Assembly: GCA_002869925.2 (NCBI GenBank)
Contig: NEWT02000026.1
Location: 1 to 32,735 of the forward strand
Reading direction: 5' to 3'
Origin: Nitrospira sp. CG24A
GTDB lineage: Bacteria; Nitrospirota; Nitrospiria; Nitrospirales; Nitrospiraceae
Length of the DNA stretch: 32,735 bases
Positions 15,588 through 23,491 of the stretch are shown one piece after another. How positions within the stretch are numbered: position 1 is the stretch's first letter; each line of letters opens with the position of its first letter. Below the pieces are notes generated by a model, which was not told where the DNA came from, ran no database searches, and saw nothing but the letters and a program-made list of their open reading frames with translations. The translations under genes were made by a program, and so were the position numbers.

Positions 15588-15704
15588 ATGGTGCGTGAGG
15601 CTCATGTTGCTATGCCTGTCCGGGGTTTTGTCCCCGTGAGTGTGACACTGTGTGCTTACAATATTGTTTCATTTTCTTTGCCCTTCCTCGTCTCTTGGCT
15701 ATAA
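15588..15704 (+). CDS. possible 38-aa membrane microprotein
   Basis: A very good ribosome binding site, GAGGAG (15576-15581), lies 6 bases before an ATG. The frame runs 38 codons to TAA. The C-terminal half is a continuous hydrophobic stretch from FVPVSVTLCAYNIV to FLVSWL, able to span the membrane once. No homologue is known to me, and the end overlaps the promoter of the next gene. It is the only feature seen between 15375 and that promoter; a short GGGG/CCCC hairpin lies inside it. Confidence 0.25.
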   Translation: MVREAHVAMPVRGFVPVSVTLCAYNIVSFSLPFLVSWL

Positions 15705-15705
15705 T
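15678..15705 (+). promoter_or_regulatory. sigma70-type promoter for the response regulator-GGDEF gene
   Basis: TTGCCC (15678-15683) and a perfect TATAAT (15700-15705) are separated by 16 bases. Transcription would start near 15712, leaving a leader of about 90 bases before the gene at 15803. Confidence 0.55.
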
Positions 15706-15802
15706 AAATTTTTCGTAGTAGCCGGCTTCGTTGCAGACGAATCAGTCCAGACCTAGAAACGAGGAACCGGTGTAGGGGTCATACGGGGGGCGGAGGCGTC
15801 AG

Positions 15803-16726
15803 ATGATCAAAGCGCTTCTCGTTGAAGACAATGATATCGACGCTCAGCTCACACAGGACCTTCTTTCTGAATGGAGCATCGAGGAGTTCAGGATTACCCG
15901 TGTAAAAACGCTCGGAGAAGGACTCACACTTCTCAGCCGTGAGCGATTCGATGCTGTACTCTTGGACCTGTCTTTGCCTGATGCGTTCGGCCTTCCCACG
16001 GTCAGGCAGGTTCATGCGACGAGTCCGACAATTCCCGTTGTCGTTTTGAGTGGTGTGAGCGATCAAAGTCTGGCTCTTCAAGCTGTTCAACAAGGAGCGC
16101 AGGATTACCTGGTCAAAGGGCAGGGGCATCCTGAGTTGCTTGCTCGTGCCGTCCGCTATGCGATTGAACGGAAACGTTCCGAAGAACATCTCACATACCT
16201 TGCGCAGTACGATCACTTAACCGGACTGGTGAATCGTACCCTCTTTCGTGATCGGTTAGTGCAAGCGATGGCTCGAACCAAGCGCTTGCAGCAACCGATT
16301 GGCCTCATGCTGCTCGATCTCGACCGATTCAAAGCGGTGAATGATACCTTCGGCCATGACATGGGTGACGAATTGCTCAAAGCCGTCACTGAACGGCTTA
16401 AGGTCTGTGTGCGGGAAGTCGATACCGTAGCCCGGATGGGCGGGGACGAATTCACGATTATTCTTGAGGGGGTCTTATCCGAACAGAACATCCTTACGGT
16501 GGCAACACGTATTACTGAGTCGATTGCTGCGCCGTTTGAGCTTAAGGGGCACCATATCTCTATCGGAGTCAGTATCGGAATTACAATCTATCCTCAAGAC
16601 GATCATACTATTGACGAATTACTGAAGCACGCCGACACAGCGATGTATCGGGCCAAACAGCAGGGTGGCAGTGCGTTTCACCTCCACGAAGCCTCCAGAA
16701 ATCACCCGGCCAATCTTCTCCCGTAG
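15803..16726 (+). CDS. response regulator with diguanylate cyclase (GGDEF) output
   Basis: The protein makes c-di-GMP from two GTP when its receiver domain is activated. The receiver (1-120) has the acidic pair in LVEDND, the phospho-acceptor Asp55 in LLDLSLPD, Ser in VVVLSG and Lys105 in DYLVKGQ. After a short linker comes the GGDEF domain (about 135-297) with DHLTGLVNR, the metal Asp in LDLDRFK, and the intact active motif RMGGDEF. REVD lies exactly five residues before GGDEF, a canonical RxxD inhibitory site, so product feedback is likely. GGAGG (15792-15796) lies 6 bases before the ATG. No histidine kinase is adjacent, so the gene is an orphan; two PilZ proteins in the window are possible receivers of its signal. 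Confidence 0.96.
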   Translation: MIKALLVEDNDIDAQLTQDLLSEWSIEEFRITRVKTLGEGLTLLSRERFDAVLLDLSLPDAFGLPTVRQVHATSPTIPVVVLSGVSDQSLALQAVQQGAQDYLVKGQGHPELLARAVRYAIERKRSEEHLTYLAQYDHLTGLVNRTLFRDRLVQAMARTKRLQQPIGLMLLDLDRFKAVNDTFGHDMGDELLKAVTERLKVCVREVDTVARMGGDEFTIILEGVLSEQNILTVATRITESIAAPFELKGHHISIGVSIGITIYPQDDHTIDELLKHADTAMYRAKQQGGSAFHLHEASRNHPANLLP

Positions 16727-16848
16727 CACGAGACTGCGACCGACAGTGCCGATCAAGGCCAAGGAAGTCTTCCTGCTCCTCTCCGAGGCCGTGGTCTACC
16801 CTCTACACGCGGATTTCCTGATGATCGCGGGTTCGATATCCTGGTTTA

Positions 16849-17637
16849 TCACCGCCCGATGTCCCCTAACGGCTGGTCTGTCACGATCACGGTTCCGCGT
16901 GGATTGGGCGTAAGCATGTTTGAGGTGTCGAGTGACTCTCGACCAGGAGTCGGGTGGCAATCTGGAGTGAGCACGATTCCCCAGTGCTGATTGTCACGGC
17001 ACGTATTGTTGACGAGGAGTGCTTCTGCGTGATGAAAGAGGAGAATCCCGCTCAGCATATTCTCCCGGCACTGATTTCTCACGAGTTCAGGATGGCTCCC
17101 AGGGTCTCGCACCGCAATGCCGAAATGGTGGTTTGCACGACAGACATTCTCGGCGATTCTCGGTTGTGCGCCGGCAAACACAAAAATGCCTGATTCTCGG
17201 TTGCCACAGACGTCGTTCTCGATAAATGTCGGCCTCGACTGCGGGCCATAAATCACCACGCCGGACAGGACGCCTTCCGTGGCGCGACAGTGTGTCACTG
17301 TACAAGAGGAGTCGAGTAGGTTCATCGCCGAATGCTGGTCGCTTCCAACATAACGAAACGTGATGCCGGAGATACGACCGCTTGGGACTTGCTGAAGATA
17401 GAGAGGGCCCCCACGTCGGGAAAATATTTGCACCTCATCTCGACCGGCCCCCACCAAATGGATAGGCCGTCCTGTAATAAAGACTTTGTCTTCATAGATT
17501 CCGGGGCGAACAAACACTTGGTCCTGCTCTCCTGCATCGAGGAGTGCCGCACTGGGTCGCGGGTATGAGTCAGCGTCGTTCGCGTCGACGATTAAAGTTT
17601 TTCCCCCGAGCGGATTCGGCGGAGGCTCAGTCATCAT
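16849..17637 (-). CDS. right-handed parallel beta-helix protein (NosD/DUF1565-like), apparently cytoplasmic
   Basis: This 262-residue protein has repeated turns of a parallel beta-helix: SGITFRYV, SGVVIYGPQSRPTFIEND, SGIFVFAGAQPRIAENVC, FGIAVRDPGSHPELVRNQC, SGILLFHHAEALLVNNTC and WGIVLTPD. Each turn is 22-24 residues and often ends in a cysteine. The N-terminus (KTLIVDANDADSYP, then VFVRPGIYEDKVFI) is the DUF1565-type cap common to NosD-like proteins. Unlike most relatives it has no signal peptide. GGGAG lies 6 bases before ATG 17637. It converges on the diguanylate cyclase gene. Lyase or carbohydrate-binding activity is possible for the fold but not shown; a structural role is equally likely. 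Confidence 0.85.
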   Translation of the reverse strand: MMTEPPPNPLGGKTLIVDANDADSYPRPSAALLDAGEQDQVFVRPGIYEDKVFITGRPIHLVGAGRDEVQIFSRRGGPLYLQQVPSGRISGITFRYVGSDQHSAMNLLDSSCTVTHCRATEGVLSGVVIYGPQSRPTFIENDVCGNRESGIFVFAGAQPRIAENVCRANHHFGIAVRDPGSHPELVRNQCRENMLSGILLFHHAEALLVNNTCRDNQHWGIVLTPDCHPTPGRESLDTSNMLTPNPRGTVIVTDQPLGDIGR

Positions 17638-18207
17638 GTTTTACTCCCGTCACCGCATTTCGTATTGCCAGAAATCTCCGTACTGTTCTGAGAATTCTGA
17701 TCGGTCGGTGATTGAAAAACCATCCAGCACCGTTTCTCCTCGTGCATTCCCTCCATGCATTTCCTGGGATAGGCATCGGGCATTCACTCGTTGCGGTCTT
17801 GCTGAAAGGATTCGTTGGGCAGCGTGCGATCGCCCCATTCGATTGTGGCAACTGTGCGGATCATGGACGCGAACGCGTACCCACGCAATTCTTCCGCAAC
17901 CCACCCAGCAATGGAGCGGCATTATTTCGGCCATAACCAGGCAAGTCAAGTTTCCTCACACAGCATTGGCTACAGCCACTTTGCTAGGGAGACGACGTGA
18001 GCTGTCAAGCCGGTAACGTCGCGAACAGATCGTACAAATCTGTCGAACAGGCGGGGGAAGCCACTCCAGACCTCATCGTATCGAACGACACCAAGCTCTT
18101 GGATTCTTGGCCCTTTTAACTGGGCTGGTTCGTTGCCTAGTGGCACGGCGATTGCGTTATCCGAGAAGGCAGGTGCCGCGACATTGCCGAGCACCTATGG
18201 AGGCAAT
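17638..18207. other. 570-base stretch without a supportable gene
   Basis: Overlapping short frames occur on both strands, but none carries a motif, signal peptide or ribosome binding site. The most protein-like is a minus-strand frame, 18194-17970, starting at GTG directly after a stop codon (74 residues, segment RIQELGVVRYDEVWSGFPRL). It could be a gene remnant. No clear promoter or terminator was identified. Confidence 0.35.
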
Positions 18208-18723
18208 ATGGTGAAGCTGATGATGAGCACCCTGTCAGGAATGATCGTGCTGCTGTGTTCTCTCAATCTGGCCATTGCCGCCCCTTCCAACATACAGGAG
18301 TCGTCTCGACACCTCTATGATCGAGTGATGGAGGAGTTCAAGCACAGGGATTACGAGGCTGCGCTGGCCGGGTTTCGATTCTTTCTCGAACTCCACGGAC
18401 AGTCCTCGCTGGCCGCGAATGCGCAATATTGGGCGGGAGAGTGCCAGTATCGATTGGGGCACTACAAGGATGCCTTGAAGTCCTTCTACCATGTGGTGTC
18501 CGACTATCCACTGAGTCCAAAGCTCGCGGCCTCGACGTTGAAGATCGGGCAAGCCTATACCAGACTGAAAGATCACGAGAAAGCTCGCATGACGTACGAA
18601 CGAGTGGTCGGTGAATATCCCGACAGTCCTGAAGCAGAGTTGGCGCGGAAAGCTCTCGACACGATGCCGCTGCGGGATGAGGAGTCGGCCGCTCAACTGA
18701 GTGGCCATAGCGCCGCTGACTAA
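18208..18723 (+). CDS. periplasmic TPR protein of the YbgF/CpoB type
   Basis: The 171-residue precursor has a signal peptide with core SGMIVLLCSLNLAIAA, cleaved before PSN. The mature part is three tetratricopeptide repeats in the CpoB/YbgF C-terminal arrangement: LYDRVMEEFKHRDYEAALAG, then NAQYWAGECQYRLGHYKDAL, then KIGQAYTRLKDHEKARMTYE. CpoB links Tol-Pal function to septal cell-wall synthesis, but that role is uncertain here because no tol or pal genes are adjacent and the N-terminal coiled coil of CpoB is missing. GGAGG (18199-18203) sets the start at 18208; the longer frame from 18133 has no site. Confidence 0.85.
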   Translation: MVKLMMSTLSGMIVLLCSLNLAIAAPSNIQESSRHLYDRVMEEFKHRDYEAALAGFRFFLELHGQSSLAANAQYWAGECQYRLGHYKDALKSFYHVVSDYPLSPKLAASTLKIGQAYTRLKDHEKARMTYERVVGEYPDSPEAELARKALDTMPLRDEESAAQLSGHSAAD

Positions 18724-18770
18724 CGTCGTCATAACACAATCGGTGGACGTGTCAGCAAGAGGCCGTGCGA

Positions 18771-19292
18771 TCAGTCGTCATCGCTGACATCAAGCAGCTG
18801 AGCCAGTTGAGAGACGGTATAAGATGCGTTGGGGCTCAAGATAGTCAACGGGATGCCGGCTGCTTGCAGGATTGATTCGATCTCTCGCTTCCGAGTGGCC
18901 TCATGTGGCTGAGGAGGAGGATCTTCCTCGAGTAACACGACGCGATTCGCCGTCTTCGTTCCCGGGTGAACCAACACAAAGTCGAGTTGCTTGAGTGCGA
19001 TCTGTCTCAATACCTGTGACCGAGTCGTTCGTTCCGCCTCAACACTGACGATAGACCAGAGTGGAACCCTTGCAAAGACAAAATAGTGATCTTCTACGGC
19101 CAGCCGTACGAGATTGTAGAGTAAGAGATCAGTGTCATTTAGCAGAGGCTGGGGGCGTAATGTGACGCCTGGAGGAAGGACGAAGGGCTCTTTTCTGACA
19201 GGCTCCACAGCGGATGAGGTCTTGAGCCGCCAAGCCAGGAAGGCTAGGGCAGTGAGGAGCGCGATGGCAAGGCCAATGACGACGATCTCCAT
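18771..19292 (-). CDS. membrane-anchored DUF2726 protein (nuclease-like fold)
   Basis: The 173-residue protein begins with one transmembrane helix, MEIVVIGLAIALLTALAFLA, then a short linker and a DUF2726 domain (about 45-170). The domain shows LLNDTDLLLYNLVRLAVEDH, QIALKQLDFVLVHPGT and VVLLEEDPP. The D...E arrangement on adjacent strands resembles the PD-(D/E)XK nuclease fold to which I recall DUF2726 being assigned; activity is not shown. The start at 19292 gives a clean membrane anchor and follows the anmK stop by 7 bases; a longer frame from 19376 overlaps anmK. The gene is probably expressed with anmK. Confidence 0.8.
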   Translation of the reverse strand: MEIVVIGLAIALLTALAFLAWRLKTSSAVEPVRKEPFVLPPGVTLRPQPLLNDTDLLLYNLVRLAVEDHYFVFARVPLWSIVSVEAERTTRSQVLRQIALKQLDFVLVHPGTKTANRVVLLEEDPPPQPHEATRKREIESILQAAGIPLTILSPNASYTVSQLAQLLDVSDDD

Positions 19293-19299
19293 CGTGCCG

Positions 19300-20478
19300 C
19301 TATCGCCTGGAAATGGATTCACGCCAGCGAGGTCCGTTCGGGACAATGGTGCCGAGTAGCACAGGATGGGTTGCACCCGTGACAGACGGAATGTTGCCCC
19401 ACTGTCCAGTCACAGTTTGATAGGCCAATAGAGCGAAGGCCACCGCCTCAAACACTTTACTGTCCCACCCCAAGGCCTCAAACGTGGTGACTGGAATCGG
19501 GGCGAAGACCGTCGCGAGATGGCTCATGATCGCACGGTTACGGACACCACCACCACCCACCACCACTTCGTCGATTTCACCGGTAATCCACCGTCGCGCG
19601 GTTCCCACCGCCTTGGCCGTCCACATACTGCATGTCGCCAATACATCCTCGATGGGGAGGCTACGTTGCTGCTGAATTGCGATCAGCTCCTTGATGAGGT
19701 CAGGACCGAAGGCTTCCCGTCCGGTCGACTTGGGTGGCCGCTTGGATAGAAAGGGGTGCGCGAGCAGCTTGCCTAGCAGTCGTGAATCGACCTGCCCTTT
19801 CATGGCCAGTCTTCCATCACGATCCATCAACAACCGTCCGTCTGTCACACGTACCATGAGACTATCCAGCACCATATTCGCAGGCCCGGTATCGAATGCT
19901 TGTACTTCGCTGAGGTGTCCCCCTTTAGGCACATACGTGACATTACTGATGCCCCCAAGATTCACCACCAACCGCGCGCGCCGCGCATGTTTTAAGAGCA
20001 GCGCATGTGCGACTGGCGTCAGTGGAGCGCCTTGCCCGCCCGCGGCAATGTCGCGTGCACGGAAATTGGCCACAGTAGTAATCCCTGTTCGTTCGGCAAT
20101 GACTGCCGGCTCAGCGATTTGGAGTGTCGAACGAATGGCGCCGACTCCCGGCGCCTGGATACCATGCGGAAGATGATGCACGGTCTGGCCATGAGAACCG
20201 ATCAATGCCACGTTATTCGGCTGAAGGTGCGCCTGTCGAATCACATGCAGTGCCGCGTTCGCAAACCATTCACCCAGTAGCGCATTGAGGTGACAGATTT
20301 CCGCGACCGTTCCAGAAACTGAGGCAGAGAGAATGCGTTGCTGTAGCGAGCGTGGATAGGCCAGTGTGTGCGCTGCGAGCGTCCGCGCTTTCAACGAGCG
20401 ATCTCTGCCCGTAATGTCCACGAGTGCCGCATCGACGCCATCACCGGATGTTCCAGACATGAGTCCCACGACATGCAT
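19300..20478 (-). CDS. anmK: anhydro-N-acetylmuramic acid kinase
   Basis: AnmK phosphorylates and opens 1,6-anhydro-MurNAc released during peptidoglycan turnover, giving MurNAc-6-phosphate for recycling. The 392-residue protein begins with the family signature GLMSGTSGDGVDAALVD (5-21) and shows the ASKHA-fold elements IGSHGQTVHHLP, VVNLGGISNVTYVP, AFDTGPANMVLD and EVVVGGGGVRNRAI. GGAGGAG lies 7 bases before the ATG. It fits with the lytic transglycosylase at 13656, which makes anhydro products, although the two genes are not linked. murQ is not seen nearby. Confidence 0.97.
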   Translation of the reverse strand: MHVVGLMSGTSGDGVDAALVDITGRDRSLKARTLAAHTLAYPRSLQQRILSASVSGTVAEICHLNALLGEWFANAALHVIRQAHLQPNNVALIGSHGQTVHHLPHGIQAPGVGAIRSTLQIAEPAVIAERTGITTVANFRARDIAAGGQGAPLTPVAHALLLKHARRARLVVNLGGISNVTYVPKGGHLSEVQAFDTGPANMVLDSLMVRVTDGRLLMDRDGRLAMKGQVDSRLLGKLLAHPFLSKRPPKSTGREAFGPDLIKELIAIQQQRSLPIEDVLATCSMWTAKAVGTARRWITGEIDEVVVGGGGVRNRAIMSHLATVFAPIPVTTFEALGWDSKVFEAVAFALLAYQTVTGQWGNIPSVTGATHPVLLGTIVPNGPRWRESISRR

Positions 20479-20686
20479 TCTTTGGCTCCTCCAATGACTG
20501 TTTTATTAGGTGACTGGAAGTCGGCAGAGCGTGAGGATACTTGACGAGGCTGTCAGCAAGGCTGCCGCGAGCGAACGTATTCCGTATCCTACTCGAACTG
20601 TTAGACCTCTACGCTAATTGAACTCCCGAGCGGGGTCAAGCGGGGAAACATCATTAGTTCACTCCAGCCGCGCATGCGAACCGTTG

Positions 20687-20697
20687 CGTTGACAACG
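20687..20697. promoter_or_regulatory. palindrome just upstream of the metal transporter operon
   Basis: CGTTGACAACG is a perfect 11-base palindrome (5-1-5) ending 10 bases before the first ATG of the importer operon, in the usual position of a repressor site. It does not clearly match a Zur, Fur or MntR consensus that I know, so the regulator is open. The TTGACA inside it could also be a -35 element, but no -10 follows before the start codon. Confidence 0.3.
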
Positions 20698-20707
20698 ATA
20701 GGACCCG

Positions 20708-21661
20708 ATGTTACCGTCCTCGCCCATGTTCATCGTCCGGCCCATCCTTTTCCTCTGGTGTTTTCTCGCCGGTATCGGCCTGATGGTCGCACCGTCTGCC
20801 TTTGCTGCTTCGCAGGCTGAGCCTCTCAACATCGTCGTCACGATTCCAGTCCTCAAGGATCTCGCTCAACAAGTTGGAGGAGACCATGTCAAGGTGACTT
20901 CTCTGCTGAACGGCTATGAAAACGAGCACACCTATTCGCCGAGACCAAGCGACTTGGTCGCAGTCCGAAAGGCCCGCTTGTTGTTCGAGGTCGGGATTGG
21001 GCTTGAAGTGTGGGTGTCCTCGCTGGTGAAGAACGCCGGAAGCCCGTCGCTTCGCATCGTCACGACCTCTCAAGGAATCGGCCTGATTCGTGACCATGCA
21101 GATCATCGTGATGGGATGCACCAAGGGGAAAAAACGGCCGGCTCAGGCGGCAACCCTCATATATGGATGGATCCGGAAAACGTCGCCATCATGTTGCGTC
21201 ATATCACCGAAGCGTTGATCACGGTCGATCCTGCCCATGCTACGGACTTCCGAAACCGTCAAGCCATTTATCTTCAACAATTAGACCGGCTCCGCAAAGA
21301 ACTTTCCGATCGGGTCAAGCAGTTACCAGATCGTCGGTTCGTTGCGCATCATCCTGCCTGGCCCTATCTAGCCAGGCGTTTTGGCTTCGATGTGGCGGCG
21401 ACCATTCAGCTGCAGTCCGGCACAGAGCCATCAGCTCTTCAGCTGCAAACCCTGATCAGTAAGATCAAGAAAGATCGGATCAAGGTCATTGTGTCTGAGA
21501 TTCAGCTCAGCCAAAAGCTTCCCGATCTCCTTGCCAAGGAGACCAAGGCACGAGTTGTCGTCCTGACGACATTACCGGGAGGCCTGCCTGGGACCGAGAC
21601 CTACCTCGACATGCTCCGCTATAATGTGCTCCAATTGGCGAACGCCCTCGAGTTTCCTTAG
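20708..21661 (+). CDS. metal (Zn/Mn-type) ABC transporter substrate-binding protein
   Basis: This periplasmic cluster A-I binding protein delivers a divalent metal, probably zinc or manganese, to the permease. A signal peptide precedes the cleavage site (LMVAPSAFAA, near residue 34). Metal-site candidates are His in NEHTYSPRPSD, His in GNPHIWMDPEN, His in FVAHHPAWPYLARRFG and Glu in VSEIQLS. A short His/Asp-rich loop DHADHRDGMHQGE lies between the first two, similar in place to the His-rich loop of ZnuA but much smaller. AGGA lies 5 bases before the ATG at 20708. The gene is first in a three-gene operon with the ATPase and permease. Zn versus Mn cannot be decided by eye. Confidence 0.92.
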   Translation: MLPSSPMFIVRPILFLWCFLAGIGLMVAPSAFAASQAEPLNIVVTIPVLKDLAQQVGGDHVKVTSLLNGYENEHTYSPRPSDLVAVRKARLLFEVGIGLEVWVSSLVKNAGSPSLRIVTTSQGIGLIRDHADHRDGMHQGEKTAGSGGNPHIWMDPENVAIMLRHITEALITVDPAHATDFRNRQAIYLQQLDRLRKELSDRVKQLPDRRFVAHHPAWPYLARRFGFDVAATIQLQSGTEPSALQLQTLISKIKKDRIKVIVSEIQLSQKLPDLLAKETKARVVVLTTLPGGLPGTETYLDMLRYNVLQLANALEFP

Positions 21662-21710
21662 AGCGGCTTTGGGGGTTCTCAACTCAGCGCCGGAAGGAGT
21701 AGCGGGTTTC

Positions 21711-22502
21711 GTGCCAGACTCCCACGAGCCTATCATTCGGTTCGACCACGCGTCGTTTGGGTTTCCCGGCGTCATCGCGCTTAAGGATATTTGTCTTTCC
21801 ATCAACGCAGGTGAATTCGTCGGTGTCATCGGCCCGAACGGATCGGGGAAAACCACTCTCTGTAAAGCCGTACTGGGCCTCATGGCTCCTGTCGAGGGCC
21901 ATCTCCATATTTTCGATTGTGCCTGCGATGCATTGCGCTGTCACCACCGGGCGAAGATCGGTTACCTCCCGCAAAAGGGCGTTGTGGACCGCAACTTTCC
22001 GGTCACGGTTCTTGAAACGGTGATGATGGGTCGCTATGGGGCATTGGGTTTATTCAAACGCCCGGGACTGAAAGATCAGGAGATCGCCATCGAATCTCTC
22101 ACCCATGTCGGGATGGAGAGACACAGGGATACGGCTCTGGGCCATCTCTCGGGCGGTCAGCAACAGCGTGTGTTTATCGCGAGGGCGTTAGCCCAACAGC
22201 CGAAAGTACTCCTGCTCGATGAACCGACCACAGGGCTCGACATCACCGCTCAGCATAACGTGATTGAGCTGGTCGAGCATCTACACGACGAACTTGGCCT
22301 TACCGTGCTTTTGATTACCCACGATATCAACATGATCCGTTCACGGGTCGACCGGCTCGTGCTTCTCAAAACGCGCCTCTACGCCGCAGGGCCTCCCGCT
22401 GATGTCCTCAAGCCGGAAATCCTCAGTGAGGTGTACGGGAAAGACCTGGTGATTACGGAGAAAGATTTCGTCATCGTTGAGGATTATCACCACCACCATT
22501 GA
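21711..22502 (+). CDS. metal ABC transporter ATP-binding protein with His-rich tail
   Basis: This is the cytoplasmic ATPase of the importer. Walker A is GPNGSGKTT, the signature is LSGGQQQR, Walker B is VLLLDEPTTGLD and the H-loop is LITHD. GTG 21711 is the preferred start, with GGAAGGAG (21692-21699) upstream, giving 263 residues. The ATG at 21624 would add 29 atypical residues and overlap the binding-protein gene by 38 bases. The protein ends VEDYHHHH, a natural tetra-histidine tail that could bind the transported metal or sense it. The permease gene starts 12 bases later. Confidence 0.93.
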   Translation: MPDSHEPIIRFDHASFGFPGVIALKDICLSINAGEFVGVIGPNGSGKTTLCKAVLGLMAPVEGHLHIFDCACDALRCHHRAKIGYLPQKGVVDRNFPVTVLETVMMGRYGALGLFKRPGLKDQEIAIESLTHVGMERHRDTALGHLSGGQQQRVFIARALAQQPKVLLLDEPTTGLDITAQHNVIELVEHLHDELGLTVLLITHDINMIRSRVDRLVLLKTRLYAAGPPADVLKPEILSEVYGKDLVITEKDFVIVEDYHHHH

Positions 22503-22514
22503 CCGTACCGTCCC

Positions 22515-23333
22515 ATGTTTGAACTGTTCACCTACGATTTTATGCAACGTTCTCTCCTCGCGGCGGCGATGGTGGGGGGGCTCTGCTCCGTCATCGGCGT
22601 GTTCGTCGTGCTGCGAGGGTTGGCATTTGTCGGGGCCGGCACGTCGCATGCGGCGTTTGCCGGCGTGGCGTTGGGCTACCTCATGGGCTGGCCGCCGCTG
22701 GGGCTGGCGATCATCTTCGGTCTTTCCACCGTGTGGATCACAGGCTGGGTCGAAGAAAAAGGCCGGATGAAGCTGGATGTCTCGATCGGGATTCTCTACA
22801 CCACCACGATGGCGCTGGCCATTCTCTTCATCGGCCTCATGAAAGGGTATAACGCGGAAGTGTACGGCTATTTATTCGGTAGTGTCCTGTCGGTCACGAG
22901 TGAAGAGCTGCAAATCATCGGCGGGCTGAGCATCCTGGTGCTCGGTCTCATTCTCTTGTTTTCGAAGGAACTCTACTTTATCGCGTTCGATCAAGAGATG
23001 GCCGAGGCCTCCGGCATCCCAGCGCGACGGATATTTTTCCTTCTGCTCACACTGGTCGCGCTCACCGTGGTTGTCTCATTGAAAACTGTGGGCGCCATTC
23101 TCGTGTTTGCCATGATTCTGATTCCTGCCTCCACCGCCTATCAACTCACATCCAGCCTGATGACGCTCACGCTCTATTCCGTCATCATCGGCGTCACGAC
23201 GTCTGTCGCTGGGGTGGTGATCTCCGCCACCTGGGATGTGCCGTCAGGCCCTGCGATTGTCCTCCTCGCCACGACCGTGTTCTTCCTCTCTATCCTCGCT
23301 TCTCCCAAGCGACAACGGTTCGCATCAACCTAG
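22515..23333 (+). CDS. metal ABC transporter permease (ABC-3 family)
   Basis: This 272-residue inner-membrane protein has about eight or nine hydrophobic segments and the ABC-3 family markers: RGLAFVGAGTSHAAFAGVALG near residue 35-55, DVSIGILYTTTMALAI, YGYLFGSVLSVTSEEL, and AEASGIPARRIFFLLL before the C-terminal helices with SLKTVGAILVFAMILIPASTA. It forms the translocation channel with the ATPase at 21711 and the binding protein at 20708. No strong ribosome binding site is visible; coupling to the upstream gene is likely. The end of the operon has no clear terminator. Confidence 0.94.
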   Translation: MFELFTYDFMQRSLLAAAMVGGLCSVIGVFVVLRGLAFVGAGTSHAAFAGVALGYLMGWPPLGLAIIFGLSTVWITGWVEEKGRMKLDVSIGILYTTTMALAILFIGLMKGYNAEVYGYLFGSVLSVTSEELQIIGGLSILVLGLILLFSKELYFIAFDQEMAEASGIPARRIFFLLLTLVALTVVVSLKTVGAILVFAMILIPASTAYQLTSSLMTLTLYSVIIGVTTSVAGVVISATWDVPSGPAIVLLATTVFFLSILASPKRQRFAST

Positions 23334-23491
23334 TTCACACGATATTTTGTGAGAGCAGCGCGCCTGAATCGGTAGGTGTGGGCATCATGCAATATACTGA
23401 GAAAGAATTATTCTATTGCCTCTTGAATGCCCGTACACTTCTGTTTTAAGTTGAGATTATTACATTCATCTTTAACATCATAGGAGGTGTC

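Noticed and set aside
17970-18194. Minus-strand 74-codon frame with fairly protein-like sequence
   Set aside because: It starts at GTG right after a stop codon, has no ribosome binding site, and no family is recognisable. It could be a gene remnant, but support is too thin.
20521-20600. Possible second copy of the inverted-repeat element (phrase with CAGCAAGGCTGCCGCGAGCG)
   Set aside because: It shares only a short, GC-rich phrase with what I recall of the element and lacks both terminal repeats.
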